NCBI RefSeq assembly: GCF_900177725.1
Contig: NZ_FXAT01000005.1
Span: forward strand, 545,829 to 609,828
Length of the DNA: 64,000 nucleotides
Origin: Paraburkholderia susongensis
GTDB lineage: Bacteria > Pseudomonadota > Gammaproteobacteria > Burkholderiales > Burkholderiaceae
Direction of reading: 5' to 3'
Shown in pieces: positions 8,391 through 17,167 of the stretch. The notes under the pieces are model-generated. The model was given only the letters and a program-made list of their open reading frames with translations, was not told the DNA's origin and searched no databases. Positions within the stretch are counted from its first letter, which is position 1; each line of letters opens with the position of its first letter. Both the position numbers and the translations under genes were made by a program.

Positions 8391-9428
8391 TTGGTAGAGT
8401 TTCCGTCGTCGGCGGTTTCAACCTGGGGCAGCGCAATCGTGTTCGTCAACGTATTGCTGACGCGCCTCGGCGTGCCGATTCCCGCCGTCCCCATGCTGCT
8501 TTTCGCGGGCTCGGCAATCGCCGCCGGTACCCTGTCGTTCTGGCCGATCCTCGGCGCCGCGGTGCTCGGCGCGCTGATCGGCGACGGCACCTGGTTCACG
8601 GCCGGCCGTCTCTATGGCCGCAAGCTGCTTGCCGCGCTCGGCCGCCTGTCTCCCGCAATCGATGCCAGAGTCGAAATAGCGCGCTCGCTATTCGAGCGCT
8701 ATGGCGTGCCGCTCGTGTCGATCTCAAAGTTCGTGCCCGGGCTCGGCCTCATCACGCCGCCGCTGATGGGCACGACCGCCGTCGATATCCGCATCTACGC
8801 ACTGTGGGATTTCGCAAGCGCGCTCGCCTGGGCGACATTCTGGCTGCTCGGCGGTGCCGCGGTGGAAAGAGAGCTGCATATGCTGCGCGCGCTGGTCGAG
8901 TCGCGCGGCGGCACGCTCGCCGATATCCTGCTTGCCGCGGCGCTCGCTTATCTGCTTTACCGGTTATATCTGCGCTACCGCGAGCGGCGCCTGTTCGCGC
9001 GCGCCGCATCGATGCCGCGCGCATCGAGGACCGCGCGCGGCTGGCGCCGCATGGCGCCGTCCAGAGTGCTCGATGCCCGTCCGGGCGCGCTGATGGTCGA
9101 CTCGCTGAGCGGCATTCCCGGCGCGCTCGCGCTCGATCCCTACTCGCCCGAGCAGATCGACGGCGCGCTGTGCACGCATGACATGGTGATCTATTGCATC
9201 TGTCCGGACAGCGCAACCGCGCTCGAAGTCACTCAACGCATGCGCAACCACGGCTATACGCGGATTCGCGCACTGCACGGCGGCCTCGACGCATGGCAGC
9301 GGCGCGGCTTTCCGGTCGGATTGCTGGCGGGTGCGGATGGACAGGTTGCGGATCAAGCGGCCCCGCCGTTGCCGGGCGACACGCAAGGCTCGATCACGTT
9401 GCGTGGTTTCGCGCCGCGCAGCGCTTAG
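8391..9428 (+). CDS. DedA-family membrane protein fused to a rhodanese domain
   Basis: The 345-residue protein has an N-terminal DedA (SNARE-associated) membrane domain (about residues 1-205) with the hallmark GDGTWFTAGRLYGRK, FERYGVPLVSISKFVPGLG and a final helix near LLAAALAYLLYRLYLRY. A rhodanese-like domain follows (about residues 230-325) with VLDARPG, the active-site loop YCICPDSATA and HGGLDAWQRRGFPV. DedA proteins take part in lipid-carrier recycling; the rhodanese half suggests sulfur or redox chemistry at the membrane. I chose the TTG at 8391 because AGGAG lies 8 bp upstream; a TTG at 8346 is possible. Such fusions are known in Proteobacteria. Confidence 0.85.
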   Translation: MVEFPSSAVSTWGSAIVFVNVLLTRLGVPIPAVPMLLFAGSAIAAGTLSFWPILGAAVLGALIGDGTWFTAGRLYGRKLLAALGRLSPAIDARVEIARSLFERYGVPLVSISKFVPGLGLITPPLMGTTAVDIRIYALWDFASALAWATFWLLGGAAVERELHMLRALVESRGGTLADILLAAALAYLLYRLYLRYRERRLFARAASMPRASRTARGWRRMAPSRVLDARPGALMVDSLSGIPGALALDPYSPEQIDGALCTHDMVIYCICPDSATALEVTQRMRNHGYTRIRALHGGLDAWQRRGFPVGLLAGADGQVADQAAPPLPGDTQGSITLRGFAPRSA

Positions 9429-9717
9429 CGCGCGAATCGCGTTGCAGCAGGCTGAGCGGCGTGCCCGCCAAGCCGGCGGCCCACGGCTGGCGTCCATCTG
9501 GCGCGTCATGCCGGCTCTGGCGACAGGCACAACATCATGCACGGCCGGCAGCGCAGCGAAAGCGTCTGCCATGCCACCCTCGTCGCCTTCTTTCGCAGAC
9601 GCTCCTTTCGCGCGGTCGCTGCACTGCGACATACATCCGTGTCGAGATTCGAGCATGGCCAAGGCGCGCCTCGTCGACTCGCCGAAAACTTGCATCACGC
9701 GCAATCAGTGCAGCAAA

Positions 9718-10581
9718 TCAGTGCAGCAATCCAGCCGCCGCGCGCATGCGGCGCTTGCGCTCCCTGCCGAGCCAAAGCAGTGCGGCATCCATGTCGTCGG
9801 CCCCGGCGAGCAATGCGGCATGCTCGCGTAACAGCGCTTCGCTTGAGACCGTATCGTTTAGATGGCCGAAGCGTTCCTGAATTCGCTTCAAACGTTCGAG
9901 CGTGCGTTGATGGCTTCCCTTCAGCACCGGCCCGAAAAACTCGAACAGATAACGCAGTTTCTTGCCCGCCTTCCTGACATCGTGAAAGGCGGCGTAGTTC
10001 GAGCGCTTCGCGCGGCTCGCGCGTTTGATGCGCGTTTCTAGCGACCGCTTCGATGCGCTCACACGCCGAGCGGCAAATTTGCGCAGTGCAATGCGCGGCT
10101 CCTGGTTGCTGTCCAGTTCCGCCGACGTGCTCGCGAACGCCTCCTGCAGCAGACGCTTGACGTCCGCGTTCGATAACGTTTCGCGGCTGAGCGCGAGTGT
10201 CTCGCCGCGCGCCGCCTCGAGTTTGGGCAACAGTTCGCCTGCGCCGCTGTCGCTCTGCGCGAGCAATTCGATCAGGATGTCCCAGTCGCGCGTCTTACCG
10301 GCCGCTGTCGCGAGAAATTGGAAGACTGCGCGCTGGCGGGCGTTCTCGCCCTTATCGAGCAGAGGCGCGAATGCCCACCACAACGACCGCAACCGCCGCA
10401 GCGACACCCGCAGCTTGTGCAGCGCTTCGGGTGATGTGTCTTCACGCACCGCTTCGGCCAGTTCGATCACCTGGCCGATCAGCGGCGCGGCATAGGACGC
10501 AAAAGCCTGCTGCGCCGAGGATTCGCCCACCGGCGGGCTGGCTGCTTCGCTGTCTTGCTTCATCGACGCCCCATGGAACAT
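9718..10581 (-). CDS. CHAD domain-containing protein (polyphosphate-associated)
   Basis: CHAD domains are helical bundles with basic grooves that bind inorganic polyphosphate. The 287-residue protein shows both halves of the motif, ALHKLRVSLRRLRSLW near residue 60 and FHDVRKAGKKLRYLFEFF near residue 200, plus RIQERFGHLNDT. I start it at the ATG at 10581, just after an AAGGAAGG ribosome site; a later ATG at 10563 is possible and the longer frame upstream is not supported. It lies next to a PiT phosphate transporter and a PPK2 kinase, which fits a role in polyphosphate handling. The 289 bp between it and the DedA gene hold nothing recognisable. Confidence 0.85.
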   Translation of the reverse strand: MFHGASMKQDSEAASPPVGESSAQQAFASYAAPLIGQVIELAEAVREDTSPEALHKLRVSLRRLRSLWWAFAPLLDKGENARQRAVFQFLATAAGKTRDWDILIELLAQSDSGAGELLPKLEAARGETLALSRETLSNADVKRLLQEAFASTSAELDSNQEPRIALRKFAARRVSASKRSLETRIKRASRAKRSNYAAFHDVRKAGKKLRYLFEFFGPVLKGSHQRTLERLKRIQERFGHLNDTVSSEALLREHAALLAGADDMDAALLWLGRERKRRMRAAAGLLH

Positions 10582-11113
10582 GACCTTCCTTCCAGCGTAG
10601 CAAAAAATAATACTCAGAAGATATTCGGACACATTTGATATGCCGGATACGCGCAAAAACGCGCGACAAAATATTGCCGGCGCGTATCCGAGCGCTTTTC
10701 CTGCCACTCGATGGCGCCGCGCGCCCCGGGGCGTCTATCCCGAACCTATATTGCATCCGCGCGAGTAGGCACGCATACGTCATGCAGCATGTTGGCGGCG
10801 CAGATAGTCAGACCCGCTGCCGATGGACCGCAATCGCATTGCAAGGTGAGCCGGCCGCGATCCATCGCGCAGACCAATCAATGCAACCATGACGGCAACG
10901 CGCGCGGCGAAGTGATCCCTACTTCGTGGCTCGGCTACCGCTCCAGCTTGATTCGGACGTCTGACTTTCTTGGCCCGCCATTTCGCGGCGGACTTTATCG
11001 TATGACGTACAGCCATTGCCCGCCTCGCGCCTGCGGTCACCCCGCTGTCATCATTGCGACACATGGTGAAAGCAGCATCGAAAACTCTGCGACCAACTTT
11101 TGGGGCTCACGTC
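10582..11113. other. Divergent intergenic region between CHAD and PiT genes
   Basis: No gene is seen in this 532-bp stretch. The part next to the CHAD gene (10597-10680) is AT-rich and should hold its promoter. An 11-bp perfect inverted repeat, CGGATACGCGC at 10644-10654 and its complement at 10680-10690, encloses 25 bp. Near the PiT gene, CTGTCAT at 11045-11051 followed 11 bp later by GCGACAC looks like a one-and-a-half PHO box, which would fit PhoB control but is a weak match. Confidence 0.4.
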
Positions 11114-12700
11114 ATGCCGGAACTTTCGTATCCGCAACCAGGCGCCGCCAGCGGCAAAGGGCGCAATTTCGGCCTGTATATTTTTCTGGCCCTGCTCGTT
11201 ACCGGCATCATTTATTGCGCCGTGCATCTGCTCGACGATCTGCAACCCGTTCGTGAAAGCTCGATCCTGCCGTATCTGCTGCTCGGTGTGGCGCTGCTGA
11301 TCGCGCTAGGCTTCGAATTCGTCAACGGCTTTCACGATACGGCCAACGCGGTCGCCACCGTGATCTACACCCATTCGCTGACGCCGAACCTTGCGGTCGT
11401 GTGGTCCGGCGCGTGGAATTTTCTCGGCGTGCTGACGTCGAGCGGCGCAGTCGCATTCGGCATCCTGCAACTGCTGCCCGTCGAGCTGATTCTGCAGGTC
11501 GGCAGCAGCGCCGGCTTCGCCATGGTCTTCGCACTGCTGATCGCCGCGATCATCTGGAATCTCGGCACCTGGTATTTCGGACTGCCTTCTTCGAGTTCGC
11601 ACACGCTGATCGGCTCGATCATCGGCGTGGGCCTGATGAATCAGTTGATGCATGGTGCGAACGGCACGAGCGGCGTCGACTGGAATCAGGCGCTCGGCGT
11701 CGGCAAGTCGCTGCTGTTTTCACCGATCGTCGGCTTTCTGCTCGCCGGCTTGCTGCTGCTGATAATGAAAGCGGTAGTACGCGTGCCCGCCCTCTATGCC
11801 GAGCCGAAGGGCAAGGAGCCGCCGCCGTTCTGGATTCGCTGTCTGCTGATTCTGACCTGCACGGGAGTCTCGTTCGCGCATGGCTCGAACGACGGCCAGA
11901 AAGGCATGGGCCTCATCATGCTGATCCTGATCGGCACGGTGCCGACCGCCTACGCGTTGAACAAGGCGGTCACGGCTGAGCAGACGCAGACCTTCGTCGC
12001 GGTCGCCCAGCAGACCGCGACGACGCTCGCGCACTATACGCAGGGCGCGGCGCCTTCCTTGAATCCGCGTGCCGATGTCGAGGCCTTCGTGCGCACGCGT
12101 CAGTTGACGCCCGCCACGCTGCCGGCGCTGCAGCAGCTCACCGAACAGATCGGCCACCAGGTTGGAGAATCGAGATCGATGGCCGCGGTGCCGCAAGGCA
12201 TCGTCGATAACGTGCGCAACAACATGTATGTCACATCCGAGGCGATCCGTCTGATGCTGAAGGCCAATCAGCCGCAGTTCGCGCCCGAACATGCGCGGAT
12301 CATCAGCAATTTCAGAACGCAGATCGACCACGCGACCAAGTTCATTCCGACATGGGTCAAGGTGGCGGTCGCGATCGCACTGGGGCTCGGCACGATGGTG
12401 GGCTGGAAGCGCATCGTCGTCACGGTGGGCGAGAAGATCGGCAAGCAGCATCTGACATATGGGCAAGGCGCGGCGGCTGAAGTCGTGGCGATGGTGACGA
12501 TCGGCGCCGCCGACGCATACGGCCTGCCGGTGTCGACGACCCATGTGCTCTCCTCCGGCGTGGCGGGCACGATGGCCGCCAACGGCTCGGGGCTGCAATG
12601 GGGCACCGTGCGCAGCCTCATCCTCGCCTGGGTGCTGACGCTGCCCGCGTCGATCGCGCTCGCGGCGGGGTTGTACTGGTTGTTCCGGGCGGTGTTCTAG
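11114..12700 (+). CDS. Inorganic phosphate transporter, PiT family
   Basis: PiT carriers import phosphate as a metal-phosphate complex with protons. The 528-residue protein has the duplicated signature GFHDTANAVATVIYT near the N-terminus and a second copy later (FAHGSNDGQKGMGLIMLILIG), with about ten hydrophobic segments and a large polar loop (about residues 290-410) between two membrane halves. The length matches PitA-like proteins. The ATG at 11114 gives a natural N-terminus; an ATG at 11063 would add 17 residues. It sits between the CHAD gene and ppk2, so uptake and polyphosphate storage genes are grouped. Confidence 0.9.
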   Translation: MPELSYPQPGAASGKGRNFGLYIFLALLVTGIIYCAVHLLDDLQPVRESSILPYLLLGVALLIALGFEFVNGFHDTANAVATVIYTHSLTPNLAVVWSGAWNFLGVLTSSGAVAFGILQLLPVELILQVGSSAGFAMVFALLIAAIIWNLGTWYFGLPSSSSHTLIGSIIGVGLMNQLMHGANGTSGVDWNQALGVGKSLLFSPIVGFLLAGLLLLIMKAVVRVPALYAEPKGKEPPPFWIRCLLILTCTGVSFAHGSNDGQKGMGLIMLILIGTVPTAYALNKAVTAEQTQTFVAVAQQTATTLAHYTQGAAPSLNPRADVEAFVRTRQLTPATLPALQQLTEQIGHQVGESRSMAAVPQGIVDNVRNNMYVTSEAIRLMLKANQPQFAPEHARIISNFRTQIDHATKFIPTWVKVAVAIALGLGTMVGWKRIVVTVGEKIGKQHLTYGQGAAAEVVAMVTIGAADAYGLPVSTTHVLSSGVAGTMAANGSGLQWGTVRSLILAWVLTLPASIALAAGLYWLFRAVF

Positions 12701-12730
12701 GCGCGCTGACCGGGCATCGATGCAGACAGC

Positions 12731-12803
12731 GGGCCGGTGGTTTGCACGACCACCGGCCCGCCAATGAAAAAGCGCGATACGTATCTACGTATCGCGCTTT
12801 TTT
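12731..12803. terminator. Two stacked hairpins between convergent pit and ppk2
   Basis: The first hairpin has a perfect 10-bp stem (GGGCCGGTGG at 12731-12740 with 12750-12759, loop 9). The second is a perfect 13-bp dyad (AGCGCGATACGTA at 12771-12783 with 12786-12798) flanked by an A run before and a T run after, so it can terminate transcripts from both directions. It lies between the 3' ends of the two genes. Confidence 0.9.
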
Positions 12804-12858
12804 ATCGACCTGCTACTTCATACGCCAAACCAACGCCAAATTCACGTCACCCCGCCAC

Positions 12859-13785
12859 TCAATACACTTCAGGCACGATCATCGACTGCGGCACCGGCTG
12901 GCGGCTGTAGTCCTCGTGATGAACGCGCGACGGCAATTCGATATGCGAATGCTCGATCTCGTGATACGGCACCTGGCCGAGCAGATGATGAATACAGTTC
13001 AGGCGCGCGCGTTTCTTGTCGACGGCCTGCACGACCCACCACGGCGCTTCGGGAATATGCGAGCGTTGCAGCATCACTTCCTTGGCGAGCGTATAGGCTT
13101 CCCAGCGGCGCCGGCTCTCCAGATCCATCGGACTCAGTTTCCACTGCTTGAGCGGATCATGAATGCGGGTCTGGAAACGGATTTCCTGTTCTTCATCGGT
13201 AATCGAAAACCAGTACTTGATGATCTGCACGCCACTGCGCACGAGCATCTTTTCGAATTCCGGCACCGAGCGGAAAAACTCTTCGTACTCGTCGTCGGTG
13301 CAGAAATTCATCACACGTTCGACGCCCGCGCGGTTGTACCAGCTGCGATCGAACAGCACCATCTCACCGCCCGCGGGCAGATGCGATACGTAGCGCTGGA
13401 AATACCATTGCGTGCGCTCGCGGTTGCTCGGCGCGGGCAGCGCCGCCACGCGGCATACGCGCGGATTGAGGCGCTGTGTGATGCGCTTGATCGCGCCGCC
13501 CTTGCCCGCCGCATCGCGTCCCTCGAAAATGACGACCAGCCGGTGGCCGGTCTGCACGATCCAGTCCTGCAGTTTGACCAGTTCGCCCTGCAAGCGGAAC
13601 AGTTCGCGGAAATAGCGCTTGCGCGCTTCGCGATGCTCGGGAGTAAAGCCGTCTGCGCCGTCGAGCATGCGATCGTCGACTTCCATCTCGAGCTCTTCGT
13701 CGTACGCATCAATGAGGTCTTCCTCGAAACGGCGCTGCCGCTCAGCCATCAATTGGGTTTCAGACCTCGGGTCAAGCTCTTTCAT
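12859..13785 (-). CDS. ppk2: Polyphosphate kinase 2 family protein
   Basis: PPK2 enzymes move phosphate between polyphosphate and nucleotides, usually making GTP or ATP from the diphosphate. The 308-residue protein has the Walker A loop EGRDAAGKGG, the Walker B-like FDRSWYNRAGVERVM and the lid region RIHDPLKQWKLSPMD. The single-domain length suits class I PPK2. The ATG at 13785 follows a GAGGAGAG ribosome site. It ends facing the PiT gene across a shared terminator. Which nucleotide it uses cannot be told from the sequence. Confidence 0.93.
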   Translation of the reverse strand: MKELDPRSETQLMAERQRRFEEDLIDAYDEELEMEVDDRMLDGADGFTPEHREARKRYFRELFRLQGELVKLQDWIVQTGHRLVVIFEGRDAAGKGGAIKRITQRLNPRVCRVAALPAPSNRERTQWYFQRYVSHLPAGGEMVLFDRSWYNRAGVERVMNFCTDDEYEEFFRSVPEFEKMLVRSGVQIIKYWFSITDEEQEIRFQTRIHDPLKQWKLSPMDLESRRRWEAYTLAKEVMLQRSHIPEAPWWVVQAVDKKRARLNCIHHLLGQVPYHEIEHSHIELPSRVHHEDYSRQPVPQSMIVPEVY

Positions 13786-14011
13786 AGCGGCTCTCCTCGC
13801 AACAGAAATGGTTCGGTGCGCGGCGGCAAGCGCGACGCGGATGCAATCGGCCGATTATCGAAGCGGGAGGTGTCAGCCGTGTTACCGCGCCGAACGACGT
13901 TGGACGCTCCAGCGGTGCATTGAACGACGGCTGCGGCGCAATAACGCGCATCGCGGCGTCGCACACGCGTGGCGATACCCATGATAGCGAGTTTTGCGCG
14001 GACGTCCGGCG

Positions 14012-14410
14012 CTAACGCAGCGGCCGCGCGAAGCTCAATTCGTGGCCGTCCGGGTCGGTGATATGGAAATAGCGTTCGCCCCAAGGCGCATCGGACGGCG
14101 CGAACGACGGCTGCAATCCCGCCGCCAGCGCTTTGCGATAAAGCGCATCGACGTCCGATACATAGAAGATCACGCGCCCCCACCAGTTGACCGGTGCGCG
14201 CGTATCGGCAATCAGGTTCAGGTAGGTTCCGCCGAATGCGAACGACGTAAACGCCTCCTGCGGACCGCCGAATTTCAGCGGAAAACCGAGCGCCTCGTAG
14301 AACGGCACAGCGCGCTGCATGTCGCCGGTGGCGAGCGTGATCGCGCTCAGCGCTTCGATTTGCGGTTCCGGCACAGCGGTTTGCGACGATGAAGCAATAG
14401 CGGCCGACAT
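14012..14410 (-). CDS. VOC (glyoxalase/bleomycin-resistance/dioxygenase) family protein
   Basis: This 132-residue protein is a single vicinal-oxygen-chelate domain: ITLATGDMQRAVPFYEALGF starts the first beta-alpha-beta-beta-beta unit, and WGERYFHITDPDGHELSFARPL ends the second with the usual metal-ligand Glu. VOC proteins act as lyases, isomerases, dioxygenases or antibiotic-binding proteins; nothing here singles out a substrate. The ATG at 14410 has an AAGGAG site 6 bp upstream; a longer frame further upstream is not needed. It appears to be a single-gene unit. Confidence 0.85.
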   Translation of the reverse strand: MSAAIASSSQTAVPEPQIEALSAITLATGDMQRAVPFYEALGFPLKFGGPQEAFTSFAFGGTYLNLIADTRAPVNWWGRVIFYVSDVDALYRKALAAGLQPSFAPSDAPWGERYFHITDPDGHELSFARPLR

Positions 14411-14648
14411 GAGACGTCTCCTTCGTGATGATGAAGCGTGACGGCGCATCGATAACGCCTCGCCGCCGGCCAACTCGCCCGGTCCAAACCGCGGGCAGCG
14501 CGCAGCCGCGCGGGGAAACCGGATCGCCGCCCAGCCGCGGGCGTGCAGAAAGTGTCTCATACGCCGCCGGCGCCGCGCCCATATTTGGCGCCCTTGAAAA
14601 CCCGCGCCCCGCCCCGCATCTCGAAGCCCGTTCATCCGGAGCATCGCC

Positions 14649-15695
14649 ATGGGAAGCCGCCCACGCTTCATCGATGACCTGTCGAGCGCCGCATCCGACG
14701 CCCCCGGGCCCCAGTCCACCGAACTTCTAATCGACGACATCACCTTGCTCGACGCGTATTCGCGCACGGTGATCGGCGCGCTCGAACGCGTCCAGCAGGC
14801 CGTCGCGTTTATCGCCGTCGAACGCCGATTGCCCGGCGAGCCGCCGGAACGTGGCCGGGGCGCGCGCGGCGGCACCGGTTCGGGCTTTCTGTTTACGCCC
14901 GACGGCTATCTGCTGACCAATAGCCATGTCGTGCATGGCGCCACGCATATTCAGGTGACGCTCGCCGACGGCGCGAAATTCGACGCCGATCTCGTCGGCG
15001 ACGACCCCGGCAGCGATCTTGCGGTGCTGCGCATCGGCTCGCCGGAGCCGCTGCCGCATGTCGAACTCGGGGAATCGTCGAAACTGCGCGTCGGGCAGAT
15101 CGCGATTGCGGTCGGCAATCCGCTCGGTCTCCAGCAAACCGTGACGACCGGTGTGATCTCGGCGCTCGGCCGTTCGCTGCGCTCGAACTCCGGCCGCATG
15201 ATTTACGACGTGATCCAGACCGACGCCGCGCTCAACCCCGGCAACTCGGGCGGACCGCTAATCAATTCGGCGGGCCAGGTGATCGGCGTGAATACCGCGA
15301 TCATCCCGGGCGCGCAGGCGATCTGCTTTGCAACGGCAATCGATACCGCGAAGTGGGTCATCATGCAGATCTTCGCGCACGGCCGGGTGCGGCGCGCGTA
15401 TATCGGCGTGGCCGGCACGACGACGCCGCTGTCGCGCCGCGTGCAGCGCTATTTCGGCCTCAGCGCGCAAAGCGGTGTGCACGTGATGGAGATCGTCAAA
15501 GGCAGCCCGGCCGCGCTCGGCGGTTTGCGCACCGACGACACGATTGTCGCGATCGACACGCAGCCTGTGCAGGACGTGGATAACCTGCAACGTACGCTCG
15601 ACGCTTCGCGTATCGACAAGCCGGTCAGCGTGACCGTGCTGCGCGGCGCGCAGCGAGTTGAATTGACGTTGACGCCGGTGGAGCAGGCGGGGTGA
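14649..15695 (+). CDS. HtrA/DegP-like serine protease with one PDZ domain, no signal peptide
   Basis: The 348-residue protein has a trypsin-like protease domain with the triad His93 (NSHVV), Asp123 (GSDLAVL) and Ser200 (NPGNSGGP), followed by one C-terminal PDZ domain (about residues 255-340, including GVHVMEIVKGSPAALGGL and DTIVAIDTQPV). The first 45 residues are polar, with no signal peptide or membrane anchor, unlike DegP, DegQ or DegS. It therefore appears to be cytoplasmic unless exported by another route. GGAG lies 8 bp before the ATG. It is transcribed alone. Confidence 0.88.
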   Translation: MGSRPRFIDDLSSAASDAPGPQSTELLIDDITLLDAYSRTVIGALERVQQAVAFIAVERRLPGEPPERGRGARGGTGSGFLFTPDGYLLTNSHVVHGATHIQVTLADGAKFDADLVGDDPGSDLAVLRIGSPEPLPHVELGESSKLRVGQIAIAVGNPLGLQQTVTTGVISALGRSLRSNSGRMIYDVIQTDAALNPGNSGGPLINSAGQVIGVNTAIIPGAQAICFATAIDTAKWVIMQIFAHGRVRRAYIGVAGTTTPLSRRVQRYFGLSAQSGVHVMEIVKGSPAALGGLRTDDTIVAIDTQPVQDVDNLQRTLDASRIDKPVSVTVLRGAQRVELTLTPVEQAG

Positions 15696-15745
15696 GGAGA
15701 GGGGCTGGCCACCATGCGGCTGGCTAACCGCGGAACCCGACTTAC

Positions 15746-15844
15746 AACCCTACATGAAACTCTACATAAAAAATAACAAATCAATATAAATCAAATAATT
15801 ACGATATATAATCGCGGACATCGAACCCTACACAAAACCGTACA
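15746..15844. promoter_or_regulatory. Fic-gene promoter bracketed by two 21-bp direct repeats
   Basis: An AT-rich stretch just upstream of the fic-type gene contains TATAAT at 15807-15812. AACCCTACATGAAACTCTACA at 15746-15766 is repeated at 15824-15844 with 17 of 21 positions the same, and the second copy lies just past the expected transcription start. Each copy itself holds two TACA motifs 12 bp apart. The arrangement suggests a repressor operator, possibly for the Fic protein itself. Confidence 0.55.
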
Positions 15845-15851
15845 GTCCGCT

Positions 15852-17054
15852 ATGACGACAGTCGTTTCGTTCGAACCATTGTTTCCCGAAGACCGTGTAC
15901 TCGATCCGCTGCTCGAGCGTACCGCGGAGCTCATCGATTCGTCGCAAAAGCTGCTTGCCGTAAGAGAAACGCCGCTTGCCGCGGCGCTCGTCCCGCAATT
16001 GCGCGCGATGAATTCGTACTACACGAACAAGATCGAAGGTCAGCACACCACGCCTGCCAGGATCGAGGCTGCGCTAAAACGGGACTACTCGGCCGACGTT
16101 GCCGAGCGCAAAAAGCAACGCCTTGCGATGGCGCATATAGCAACGGAAGCCGCACTCGAAGAAGAGTGGTCTTCGCTTGCGGTGCCCGCCCTGTTCGAGC
16201 CGGCTCGGCTTTCAACCATTCACGACCGATTCTTTTCCTATCTGCCGGCCGATGAGCGATTGACCAGCGAAGGCGACCCGATTGTGCCGGGCGAGCTTCG
16301 CAAAACGGAGGTCACCGTGGGTCGCCATCTGGCACCGGAGCCCGAGATGATCGAACCGCTCCTCATTGCGTGGGCCACGCGATATGCGCGGATACGAATC
16401 AAGGACTACCAACTGATCGGCATTGCCTGTTCGCATCATCGCCTGGCATGGATTCACCCATTTGCGGACGGCAATGGCCGGGTAGCACGTTTGCATTCCC
16501 ATCTCGCCTTGCGCGCCGCCGATTTGACCCACGACCTATGGTCCCCGCTTCGTGGCCTCGCGCGCGAACATGAGCAGTACTACGCCAGATTGAGTGGGGC
16601 CGACCAGACGCGCCGCAATGATCTCGATGGCCGGGGCAATCTCTCTCAGGAGGGTCTCGTGCAGTTCGCGCAGTTCTTCCTCGACTGTTGTCTGGACCAG
16701 GTACGCTTTATGGTCCGCATGACCGGGTTCGACGGCATTGCAGATCGTCTGGCCGATCTATTGCGATATCTCGATTCCAATCCGTGGATGATCGGTTCGG
16801 AAAAATCGGTTATCAAACCGGAAGCTTCGGCGCTGGCAATGGAATTCGTCGCGACGCGTCGCGCAGTCACGCGCGCGGAATTCAATCAGATGCTCGGCGT
16901 AAGCGATGTTCTGGCTCGCAGGATTACGCGCTCGCTGCTCGATATCGGCCTGCTCAGTTCGCCCTCACATCGCGGCGACCTTTTCTTCGGACTCCCATTA
17001 GAAAGCCTTCGCTTCCTGTTCCCGCGACTCTGGCCGGAAGTCGATCAGGAGTAG
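15852..17054 (+). CDS. Fic-family AMPylase-type protein with N-terminal inhibitory helix and C-terminal winged helix
   Basis: Fic enzymes transfer AMP (or similar groups) from nucleotides to target proteins. The 400-residue protein has the catalytic motif HPFADGNGR (residues 202-210, His202) and, ahead of it, the inhibitory-helix motif TNKIEG (Thr58 to Gly63, Glu62), so it is a class II Fic with self-inhibition in cis. The last 80 residues (VTRAEFNQMLGVSDVLARRI onward) look like a winged helix that could bind DNA. It has no adjacent antitoxin gene and is preceded by repeated operator-like sites. Its targets are unknown. Confidence 0.9.
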   Translation: MTTVVSFEPLFPEDRVLDPLLERTAELIDSSQKLLAVRETPLAAALVPQLRAMNSYYTNKIEGQHTTPARIEAALKRDYSADVAERKKQRLAMAHIATEAALEEEWSSLAVPALFEPARLSTIHDRFFSYLPADERLTSEGDPIVPGELRKTEVTVGRHLAPEPEMIEPLLIAWATRYARIRIKDYQLIGIACSHHRLAWIHPFADGNGRVARLHSHLALRAADLTHDLWSPLRGLAREHEQYYARLSGADQTRRNDLDGRGNLSQEGLVQFAQFFLDCCLDQVRFMVRMTGFDGIADRLADLLRYLDSNPWMIGSEKSVIKPEASALAMEFVATRRAVTRAEFNQMLGVSDVLARRITRSLLDIGLLSSPSHRGDLFFGLPLESLRFLFPRLWPEVDQE

Positions 17055-17167
17055 GCCGTACTCCGCACCCGCCAGACAGAGCCGCTGGATACTCCCGGCG
17101 GCCCCTCGCAACGCCGACTGAATCACCCGCGTCACCCCTCTGCTGCGGCACACAAAAAGGCCATCGC

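Noticed and set aside
11045..11062. PHO box before the PiT gene
   Set aside because: The first half CTGTCAT is exact but the second half matches only 4 of 7 positions; kept as a hint, not annotated as a site.
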